Assembly (NCBI GenBank): GCA_947652115.1
Contig: OX393572.1
Span: 7,102,031 to 7,166,030, forward strand
DNA from: Blastomussa wellsi
Lineage: Eukaryota; Cnidaria; Anthozoa; Scleractinia; Plerogyridae
Reading direction: 5' to 3'
DNA: 64,000 nucleotides
Positions within the stretch are counted from its first letter, which is position 1; each line of letters opens with the position of its first letter. Positions 10,654-22,600 of the stretch are shown here, piece by piece. Under the pieces are notes generated by a model that was not told where the DNA came from, ran no database searches, and saw only the letters and a list, made by a program, of their open reading frames with translations. The translations under genes were made by a program, and so were the position numbers.

Positions 10654-13600
10654 AGGGAGACCCCTTGGGCAGTAAAGGGTTAATACAATTCGTTGGGACG
10701 AAGGAAAGGAGTTCACGATCGCCGCAGGAACTAAAGTTTGTTCGCTACATCATCATTTTAGAAACGTCGGTTAAATGACGAGCTTATGTGGTGTCTGGTG
10801 ATGTTCCAGCACGATTAGAATGGCCAGAACCTTCCCCAAGGTTAAGAAAAGCTCCTCTTAAAGGACATCCTCTGTCTCAGTGGAAGAAGTTGTTTACGTC
10901 CGCTTCCACTCGCACGGAATCGCACGAAACAAACACTGCGGTGTAATAACCAAGCGAATGAACTTCAACAGCTCCTTCAATAAAACCAGTGAAAGCATTG
11001 AACCAAATGACAACGGCTCGGAAGTAAATCGGTGGTATATCTTCCAGGCTGAACAGTTCCTTCGGCGATCGTGGTTTTCACTATATTCGTACACCTTGTT
11101 ATTTCTCAACTCGTCTTTAAACCCTATTATTTACTGCTGGAAGATGAGACACATTCGACACGCTATCATGGACATACTTCGAAATATAATGTATAAATTT
11201 AAGCAAGCATAAAAGCGGAGCCACCAAGTTAGTTTTCTGTAAATATTGTTTATTTTAAGGTGGCTCGACTGGAGTTTTTGGGGGCAACCTGCTCAACTTT
11301 GAGAATTTACTATCCCACCATTAGTAACGCTATCGAGAAACGATCACCGCAGATGTATTTGATAAAGATAAAATTTTCTTATGACAAGTGTTATATTGTC
11401 ATCAGAGGTGCCATAGCAATGTAATGACCTAAGAAGGGGATTTACATTCGTCCGTATTCCTCGGCACCAGGAACTGTTTTAGAAATCGCTCAAGGAAGCT
11501 TGAAAAAAGTTTGAACAAATTCTATGAGAGTATTATCGAAATTTTTGGGGATGACCCCTTTTGACAGAACTGTGCAATAACTCAAAAGTCAGCAATGGGA
11601 CCGACTTCAAACAAACGTGATACTTAGCCTTTTCTTTACAACCGTAACACAATACTTTTGTTTGTAACATGATACTTTCGTTTTACTTGCAAATACTGTG
11701 ATATAATTTGTTATTTTTTTCTGCGAACACGGCGACATAGAGGTACCTGCTTTGCTTCCAATAATAAAACGAACTACAACATAACTATCAGTAAATTTAA
11801 AACTAGTTTGTGGCAAGCAACGGACCTTCAGACTTTCAATGCCGCCCCTCGAAATCCCACTCTGCTTCCAATTTCCTGTCAAATTTTGGCCAATCAGTAC
11901 AAACCGTAATGCGTTGTCTTGTTTTTCCGCATAACTGATTTTCAGCACGAAGCTTCATGTTTCGCGATTTATTTAAGGTGGTTCCGTAGTTATTCCCAGC
12001 GAATTCGTCATTGCCAAACTCTGTGTCATAACGTTTTCGGCTTTGGCACGATGGCAATGAAACTTTAGGAAAGGTCTGAATAGGTTAACGACCATTTTAC
12101 AATGTTTATAGAACTAGAGAATACTATTTAACAGTTTGGACGATCGACAGAGTGCCAACTCTGACTTAGCGAGGCATTGGCGAGGCTTCTCACAGAAATT
12201 TGGGTTAGTGGCTCGTTTCGTCAAAGAGCATCAACTATAGGAAATATAAAAACAATGATAAAGCTGAACATAAGAGACTATAAGATTTCCACAATTCTGC
12301 TCCAACGATTTTCTTGAAGCTTGGCTATGATATGTATTAAGTTAACACACGCTGATTCTAGAAATTTAACAAAAATTTATCAGAAACATTTCTTGCTGGG
12401 TGCGATTTTTTTTCAAAAAGATGGGCCCATGAAAACGCCAATAACATTAAAAAATATTTTTCATCAGTTAAATCAAATATAATTATATTATTACTGAATG
12501 ATACGAGAAAGTTTTCCCAAAGTCTCATTGCCATCGCGCCAAAGCCGAAAACGTTATGACACAAAGATTGACAATGACGAATTCGCTCGGAATAACTACA
12601 GAGCCACCTTAACACAGGCAAAAGTCTTTTCAAAGCGCAGTACAGCTGGTACATTTGTTCCCTGGTTGTGTATGTTAAACAATCGAATAAGAGTTATTAT
12701 TATAAACCAGCTATAGTATATTGCATTTCCTGAGTTTTGATTGGTTAAAATGGCTCCACAGGATTTTTGAGTGACGATACCTTTCAACTTTGACCAGCTA
12801 GTACCGCCATTGTTTATCCGACGGAAAATAGATTGCTGCAGGTGCAGTAGAGAAAGATCAAAGTTTAAGATGAAGTAAGTTTTATCGAAATCGGAGTTAC
12901 CATAGCAACGTAGTGACGTCATGCGCCACTTTACTCGTGACCGAATAACTTGTCATCAAGAGATAATTTTGGAAAACCCTTCCTGGATATTTGACCCGAC
13001 ATACTTTTCTTAAGGTCTACAAAATTTGAAGAATTTTTACAAGAGCGATTCGAGAAAATTTATGGCGACGTTTAAGGTGTTAAAATACAACAAAAACATA
13101 TAAATTCCTAAATGTTATTGAAAGGTTTCTCCACAAGGCTTGATGCAAGATGATTTTGGTCCTAAGTGAAATCTGATAGCATCTAATTACATGAATGAAA
13201 ATATCAAAGAAATCGTCCTGTTAGATTTCCGAAAACACTAGCTTGAATATTAACTGGAGTGGAGTGCTAAATTTTGCTCTTTCGTCAAAAATTATAATGG
13301 TCACTAATTAAAGAGCGATAGATAAATTTTTTAAAGCGTCTTCCTCCAGTAGATTAACCAATATTAAATATAATCCCCAAGTTTCAACTTCATTGAAACA
13401 TTCTAAGGCTGTCAATTTGTAGCCTAAACTTTAGTAAACATCGCGCTTATATTCCGACAAGTCGCTTGTGCTTCTAATCACGCCTTTCCATTGTCTCGAA
13501 TCTCCGTACAATACGCCACTTCGGAAAATACCATAATACTCTTTGAATAGAGGGGTTAAGTTTCTAAAGAAACTGTGGTCGGATTCGCTCCGACGAAGGG

Positions 13601-16600
13601 CTAACGCTCGAAACGTCAGCTCTCGGAGCTCTTTACGGTGACCAATTCACATTATCAACCCAGTTGATAAAACCAAATTATACCATAATACTCTTTGTTT
13701 ATCCCCAGAATTTTGCATAAGCATTGTTTCCAGTTACTCTTGGAACCATTCTCACGGGACGTAGAATAGTCCCAAGAGAAAACAAAAACAATGCTGATGC
13801 AAAATTTTGGGGACAAACAAAGAGTATTATGGTATTTTCTGAAGTGGACTATTGCAAATGTTAGTGCGTCCTGTATTCATATTACATTATATCAATTCAT
13901 GACGCAATGAAATTTACAAATGCATGGAGATTCAATTACACTGATGAAGCGACGCGGGCTCACAATAACAAATTGGGTCAAAGCTGAAGGAAAGCCACAA
14001 ACATCGCAGGCTCAAGCGACTGTCAGGGAGATTGCAACAAACTGGGGTATATGAAAGGGAAACACGAAATCTTTTTGTGCCTTAAGGCATAGAGAATTAT
14101 AGGTATATGCATAGGCAGATCACCTGTGACAGAGCTTCCTAAGCCCGACATGTTTCTCAACGGCAACGCCTGTTTGAAAGTGTTTTAGAAAACAGTCCTA
14201 AGAAAATACGCGCGCTGATTGGTTAAAAGTCGTGTTTCTATAACTTGATGGAGAAACAGAACTAGCACGAGCTGTTGACGTAATGATGGCGCTAACAAAG
14301 AGAATTTACATTTTGATAATCAAAGTTAACAACTTGTTTTCGTTTTTCTCGTTGCGGTGTTTTTTAAAAGAAATAGAAAACAGGTACTTCGTGCTTCTAT
14401 CGAATTATAGAAACACTCGTGAAAGTTTGGGAGAACTCGAGAAAGCTGTGGAAACACTAGCCTACGGGTCGTGTTACCACAGCATTTCTCGTTCTCCCAA
14501 ACTTCCACTCGTGTTTCTATAACTCGATAGAAACACGGTGCATGTTTTCTATTTCTTAAATATCAGCGAATGTGAAAGAAATACAACAATCATACCACTC
14601 CTTTTGACAGAAACCTTTTTCTTTATGTCTAGTAGGGACAACCAACTGTCAAATGAGTAAATGTTGTATTTGTTTCGGTCTCTACAACACCACTTTAAAG
14701 TCTTACCTTTACATCTGTATCCTTGCTTTATGATCCCCCATAGCTGAAAGATATTACGAAAAAGAATGAAGTTGGACGAAAGGTAGACAGGAAAGTAGGA
14801 GGGAAGAAAGGAAGAAAGGAAGACGGACATCAATTTTGATAAAAGGCAAAACTACTAGCACTCCTTACCATCCCTGCACAATGGTCACAAAACGTTGGAG
14901 TGAAGTAGGTTGTTTCTTGAAAGCTGTGCGAAAAGCCTTGACTCAACTCATGGCAATTTGCTTTCATAAAGTAATTCTTCATCTCTTCACGGCTGATTAC
15001 TCCATCACTACAAAACAGAAATACCATCACCATATATCAGTCTAAGTTAAAAGGTATTTTGTTTAGTATGAAAATTGTTGACATAACACTGTCCTTCGCT
15101 GTGATCGTGACATATACAAAGCTGGACCAATAGAGAGATTGAGCATGACGTAATATGACAAACCGTAAACACGAGCCAGTCTTTCGTTTTGTCACCTTTT
15201 AATCTAATTCTTAAATAAATCCCTCAGAAATATTGGGAAAAAACCCACACATTCACAAGAAACGCAAACCTACTTAAACGCGAGACGGTAGGCAGCACAA
15301 GTGGAATTTTTGCCGGAAAAACAAACGCCGTGCTCAATCAGTCTAATGTTGCATATCACAGGCTTTATATTTACCAGTGGAATTTTTGCCGGACAAACAA
15401 ACGCCGTGCTCAATCTGTCTAATGTTGCATATCACAGACTATATATTTACAAACGGGCACTTCAATGTAGATGGACACATTCAGGACCAGCATAGTGAGG
15501 TGTCTGGCTTATAGAGAGTTTATACACAGTAGAGTGACTGAAAACTGACGCGCAGGGACCACCACAGGTTTTCCATAATATAGATGTGTCCGGCTTACAG
15601 ATGTCTGTTAAGGGAATTCGGCTGTACGCTATTAACCACCACAAGGGCCATCCTTGGAGAATATCGTAGGAGAGCCGATATTTCCAAACTAACTACAACA
15701 GTTTGCCACACTGGGCTAAATTAGGTTAAAATTAGTGGGTTTATTGTTACAGTTAATGAGAAGACCAAATCCAGAGGAAATGGCTTCCTGTTTAAGATTA
15801 GTCAAGTAAAAGTGAAACGCGATCCCCAAATAACGACTGCATAGGAGGCTAGTTTAAGACAGCGGGGAGTTCGAAATATCGGGGTTCTGTTGTAAATAGC
15901 CTAAAACCATGAAAATACATGATATTACAAAGGAACCTTTATCGTTGTAAGACAAAACAAACCTCACCTGTTAACATCAAGAACTCCAAATGAATCAATG
16001 AAAGGAAAATTAGTAGCAATTGCATCAAACTCTTCAACTGATATTGAACCATCTTTATTTGTGTCATAAACTTTGAACACAGCCTAAACAGAAGACAATA
16101 TAACTAAATAAGAAAATAATACGGACACGCCAGTACTAAAAAGCACTTTTACAATCTGGTCCAGTTATAATCATCATGTGGCTTTGTTATTGGTTTGTGA
16201 GAAAATAATTACTAACTGGTTGGGATCAACAAACTGGCTTCAGTAATCAACTAATCCTTCCGAGAACACCTTCGGGACGTAGAGAAAGACGACAAAAATG
16301 CATCGAAACCGGTCGCGAGACACTTCAATCTCCCAAATCATTCTAAGCAACATATGGCAGTCTGCGGCCTTTCCCTTCACCAAGAAAACACGGAAAGCCG
16401 CAAAAGTCTGGAACAAAAATTTATTTTTCAAATCGGCACTCTTAATCCCCACGGTATCAACGAACGCTTTTCATTCAACTAATTTATTCCGTTGTTTTCA
16501 CGTTACCAGGCACCAGCCAATAGCGAAGCTCCATCTTTCTGTATATAAAAAACACACGACGCACAATTCCTTGATTCGCTCCGACGAAGGGCTAACGCTC

Positions 16601-19600
16601 GAAATGTCAGCAATTGAATCTCTTTACGGTGGCCAATTGACATTATCAACCCAGTTGATAAAACCAAATTATATTGTAGTCCTTAATTGGGCAACAGCTT
16701 ACTTCATAGAAGTCAAATTATTTTTGTGCATATTTTAGTTTTTGATTCAGCGAAGCCTATTCGACCTTAAGCGTTTTTAATCCTACTTCATTTGATGTAA
16801 GCCAGAGATACACATAACCACCTTTTGTATCCTAAAATGAGCACAAAAGAATCGCATACAATGCTGCGGAGAAAAGTCTTGGTATTATTCTACCCTGGCT
16901 CGACCTTTCTTGTAAATTTTGGTTGTTTCAGTTTACTTCGTTTCTCCCTGACAAACGGGACGTACTCTAATTTACTAATTTTACCAACCTCCACCATAGA
17001 TGCAACATGTCTCTCATTTGTCACAGGGTCAGGTGTGGTGTGTAACAATCCAGCCGCCCAATCAGCAAACATCATATTTTGTTCACCACTTGACTCTACA
17101 CTTCCAAGACTTGCGCAGCTCTAAACAAATTGAACACTGTCATACTTTATCAAGTCACAAACAAGTAATAGCTCTCAAAATCTGGGCTTTCCCATTTGGT
17201 ACAATGGAACACCTGATTACAAAAATTTTTATGTTCTAATTTCCATATTATCGTGCCAAATGCCACCAAATACACTAATAACTTTGATAAAGAGATTCCA
17301 CAGAACAAGATAGAACTAGTATTTTGGGGAAATAGCACAGGAATACAAGGATGGAAGTGGATTGCAATTCATCAAAATTGATTTCTGGACAGGGTGTCCA
17401 GAAATCAAAGCTGAAATTCTGGTGAAATTTTGAATCTCTTAACAGTTATTTTTTCTTCTTAGTTGATATTTCTTTGATTTCACCACTTTTAGCATTTTTC
17501 TCCTATTGCAAGACAATAAAGCACGACTGCAGCAAGCTACAGGCCATACTTATTAAAATATGATATATCAGGCGTGACAGTGGCCCTTTAAATTTGGTTT
17601 TGAACAAAAAGCTGCAAGTCATATTTTTAGGAAGCTTATCAGTAGTCAGGAGTGTCCGGCCAGACCAGTGTTAGTAATTAAAACTGAATAGGCCTTTCTT
17701 TTTGTCAGGAAGGTGAATACAATTGAGGAACTGACTGATTAATAACAGAATTCTCTTCATGCATGCACCAGTCTGTCCGGTCAGTTCTGACTATGGTAAG
17801 TGCCGTCATTTTAAGAACCACTTTGTTATTTTAGTCAAGCGCTTTTTTACATGAGCCTCAGGCTTGGGAGAATGGGTGACTACTACCTGTGTTATCAATA
17901 CTGAATATCGTTACCCGGCTAAGGCAGTTAGAGGGCCAATAACTAAAATCAGCCAATCAGAGTTAAAGCAACTGGATCTCCAAAGTAGAATACCATTAGT
18001 AATTCACAATGGCTAAAAGCTTTGAGAAAATGCCACTTGAATATCTACATTATTGAGAATATGCAGATGAGAAAGACGCAGCGTCAATGCCAAAATGATC
18101 ATTTTAGAACTTAATGGAATGACCATATGCATGTAGTCAAAACTATGTTAGCGAAGTATGGTGTGAAATATACCGTGTAGTTTACTCACGGAATGGCTAT
18201 TGTTCCTTGGTTCTCTGGCGAGGGATAATTCATACAATTCTTCATCTGTGAGTCTGGGTTGCAGTGAGACCTGAGAAAATAGCAGGACAAAATTACCAGC
18301 TTGCTGTTAGCTATTTTTCCAGCCCACAAGAACTAAACCTGAAAAATGTCAGCCTGATCTAAAGCTTGTGATGTTTATGCAATGATCTAACTCCTTTTAT
18401 AGCTTCAGTGCACACATTCATGGGGCATTGCCACAATCTTAAATTCAAAAATAGTGGTTCAGTTTTGTTAAAGTGCACCTAACCCCAAAATATTTTTTGT
18501 TAAAATAAACCTTTGCACGAGTTCGAAACGCATTGCACCTTTCGTTTCTCCTTTTTACTAAATGTGGACTATTTACAGCATTAAAAAGTTACAAAAAACT
18601 GCACGTTACTTGGTTCACGACCGAGTCAGAAGGGGGGTGGGTCTATTCCTGGGCTGACGTCACAAACTGATTTACATGCATGTTTACAAAGACTTGATGC
18701 GATGCAAATCAGTTTGTGACATCAACCCAGGAATAGACCTATGCCCCTTGTGACTCGGTCGTGAACCAACTGATGCTCGGTTTTTCATCACTTTTAAAAT
18801 GCTATAAAAAGTCAGCATCTGGTAAAAAGGAGAAACGAAAGTGTAACGTGTTTCGAATTGGTGCAAAGGTTTATTGCAGCGAAAAAATATTTTGGCATTA
18901 GGTGCACTTTAACAAAATTGAACCACTATTTTTGAATTTAAGATTGTGACAATGCCCCATGAATGTGGACTAACCTTACCCGTAACATTTTGATGAGTTC
19001 TAAATTTGGTTGCACAGGTGGAGGTGTACTATTGGCCAGTAGCAGCCTTGACATGATAGCTGATAAACGAACCATCTTTTGTACATTAAGGAGATGTCCA
19101 TCCTCAGCATCAGGAAGAACAGTGTGCAAGGCAATAAGATCTTTTAACTGAATGCCTGATGTAGAGAGTCAAACAAACAACTTTAAGACACTTGACACAA
19201 TATATTATTATAATCATTTCATTAAAACTTTCAAAAACAGCTTCAATCGCTCGAACTGTTCACAGTTTTGGTGCTGTTAGTTCTCCGAAATAAGCAACAA
19301 ATTGCATCCAAAGGGACTCCTTTAAAGGGGAGATCATCAAATTCGTTTTCAAGATGAATATGGATCGGGATAGAATTAATCTGTGAAGGGAAAACTCCAA
19401 AGTTTGACGTGAAACTTGTTGAAGAGATCGTTTATTTTCGCCACGTTCTATCATGGCACCACGAGTGGACTGAACTTTGTATTAATTCATCTGGTTTTCG
19501 AGAATTTTCGAATGGAATAAAGGTTAGTTGTTAAAATTCTGTATCTCCATTTTGGTTTTGCATTGTTAGATTGTGTAGGTTTCGAATCGTTTTGAGAATT

Positions 19601-22600
19601 TCAATTCAGGTTCGGTCACACTTTTCGTGGAAGTGAGTCTTCGCTTAATCATTTTGGCTTTGTGTGTTGACTCACTCAGCCGCGGCGGCCTCGTGAACCA
19701 ACATCAAATTTGACAATGTGATGAAGAAATTTCGTGGTCAATTACCGGACGTACCACAACACGCTCACGTCTATTTGTATAGTTTACAGGACGAATGACA
19801 GCGATAAATAGACTTAATTTGAGTGCTTCAACAGACCGCTCTGTAGGATATTTTAAACCTTAGGATGAGGATTTACCATACGTGGCTGATATTTGGGTGG
19901 TTTATTGTTCTGGTGTAAAAGAAACTTTTCACTGGAGTGTAGCAATGGGTAAATAAAGAAAACCAACCGCAAATCTGTAGCTCTTCTTGAAAACCTACGG
20001 CGTTTATTTACTGCAAATGGGCTTTACAGTTCGAAATGCAAGAGACCGACACAAAACTCGCAGAAGAAAAACTGTCACATGAGAACCCCCAAAACGGCTC
20101 CCATTACAAAGACCAAAGTTGCAAAATTCTACAAAAATTAATGGACGACTGTATTGTCACGCAAGTCCTAGTTCACTCTGTTACAGGAGCTCAGAGTGAA
20201 AGTAGCTTTCTCTGAGAGGTAAGAGCCGCCTAAATTTTTGACACTTGTTTTTTATTTTGAATCTCTATATCTGAAGAAAGAAGCGGCATTCCGCTCCGGG
20301 CTCCTGTACGTTTTTTCTTGTTCTTTAGGGAAACAGACTCCTGTATTTCTTTTTGACTTGCTTTTGATTGCAAAGCCATAAAACAAAAAGAACATTTTTC
20401 TGAGCCCACAATTCCAATAGGATTCGTCACCTGAGGTGTGAAAATTGTCACCTCGGACATCATTTCTTCTGAAGCTTAACTTATACTGTCTTTGCCTGAT
20501 ATGATTTTATTTCAGCCAGTTTTCTTGGTCTGGAGAAATTTCCATCCAAAATGGACCTGCTAAACTCAAGTCTACCACCTTAAACTTGTACAAGTGACTA
20601 GTCACATAAAATCCATTTCCTAAAGGTGGCAGGAAACAGTTTTCAGCACTTTCCAAGACGAAGATTTTTACTGGTCATTAAGTTTTTGTGCAGGGGGTCA
20701 GAAGGGTTTATCAGCCGGGCATTTTTAGTTTTTCTTATAAGTATTCTTATAAGTAGAGAAGACGAAAACAGCCGGGCAAAGTAATGGCTAAGTCTTGTTC
20801 ACAGCTGGTCAATTAGCCCGGTGCCAGACCCTTAATGAACCCCCTGTATATATCGGTAGATGCCAAACTCATGGTATCAAAACACTGCCCAATCATTGGT
20901 GAACATGTTACTTTCAATTTTGTTGCATAATAGGTTACCATAGCAACAATATGACCTGTTAAAAACACCCTTAATTTTAGCTTTAAGCTCTTGTAACTCA
21001 AAACCGAGCTTGGTGACCCCCATTTTTTATTACTGAATTGTGATAAGCATGATAAGATGCAACTTTTTGCAAAGTTTAAAAAGATTCTGCAAAGTGGGTT
21101 CAGAGCAAACTTAAATTCGATAATACAAAATGGGGGTCACCAAGCCCGTTTTTGAGTAAAAAGAGCTTAAAGCTAAAATTATGGGTGTTTTAGCAGGTCA
21201 TATTGTTGCTATGGTAACCCGTTGTATAAAAAGGATGACCATAACTTGTTTACCAATGATTGGGCATTTGTATGATACCATTATTGTATCATTGCTTGTT
21301 AAACAGTGGTAGTACAGAGTGGTAAAGTGATTACGTCACAAAAACTGAATTTATGACATTTTGGGATTTGCTGACATATTCTGAAAGAACATGATGAAGA
21401 ATGCCTTCTTGTCAAAAATCAGCATCTTGTTTGAAATTGGGGGTGAGATATTGTACCTTTCACTGAGGCATGAAAGGTACAACATCTCACCCCCAATTTG
21501 AAATAACAAGCTGATTTTTGGCAAGTAGGCATTATTCATCGTGTACTTTCTGAAGATCTTAATGAATCCCATAATTTCAAGAATTCATCCTTCAAAAGTG
21601 TAGCTGTTGGAGCAGTGCTGGATACTGTTGCCAGCCTCCTTACCTCCAGCCTGAAGAGGGTACGCCTATTGGGCAGAGCCTGCCCAAATAGTCATCAATA
21701 CAATTGTAAAAACTCACCTCTGGATTATCCCCAATGAAGTTGCATCAAAACAAAATTTCAGGATTGATGAAAACATAAAAAGAGAAAGAACTGATTGAGC
21801 AAGCTTAAAAAATGACCACACACAAAGGATAACTAACACATTGATCAAGTCATCCGTTGAACGAGTCAAGTTTCATAGGGGAAAAGCTATTGCCCACAGA
21901 AATGTGTTTGTAGTGGTCACAGTTCATGACACTTTACAATGGTTATTACTAATCTACTGGTAGTAATGATGTTGTTTCATGAACAACCCCAAAACTGATT
22001 AAGCAAAGTTTCTATCAATTTTCATGTTGATCTGTTGCCACTCATCTTTTTCAATGGGCAAGTAAGATTTTGCCAGGGCAAGTATGTAATCTGGCATACG
22101 GCTTGAAGCAAAAACCAATATGGATACAGTTGACAATCAAATATTTAAGTTACTTACAAAATAGGAATAAGGAACCCTGTACAGCTATTCAAGGTTTTCC
22201 TGTAGGAAGCATAGTTTCCATTGGAAGACAAGAACTCCATTAACAGCTTTAGGAACTTAACAAAAACAGACAAAGAGAGTTAAATAATGCTACAAGGAAA
22301 ATTTGCATATTCACTGTTGTACAGTTTGAATGCCACAATCTTGCCCTGTAATCGCTCCAGGCTTTTTTTAATGACATTTTACAGTGTGGCTCAACACCAT
22401 TCCTGAGATATTTCAGGTGTTCACTTAGTCTGACAGTAAACAATAAATTAAAATGGTAATGTCTTACATCTGTAGTGTACAGCTTGCTTAGATCACTTCT
22501 TTGAAGTTTTCATTCATTCTTTTCAACGGAATTTTGCCTGGTGGCATTAATTGGTTGGAGAAGTCGCATTGTAAGTACCTATAGCTACAAAAATACTTTT

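Larger units (their letters stand above)
9122..14706. other. RASGRP intron 14, filled with repeat relics
   Basis: A 5.6-kb intron separating two C1-domain exons. It holds the hairpin at 9730, the twin MITEs at 10469/10583, the GPCR fragment at 10880, a TIR element at 11973-12612 and palindromes at 13516 and 14393. Between these I see no exon-like sequence. Confidence 0.7.

Noticed and set aside
16298..16738. 146-codon plus-strand open frame
   Set aside because: About a third of it is the Penelope-type terminal fragment found elsewhere, and the rest has no similarity or splice context.
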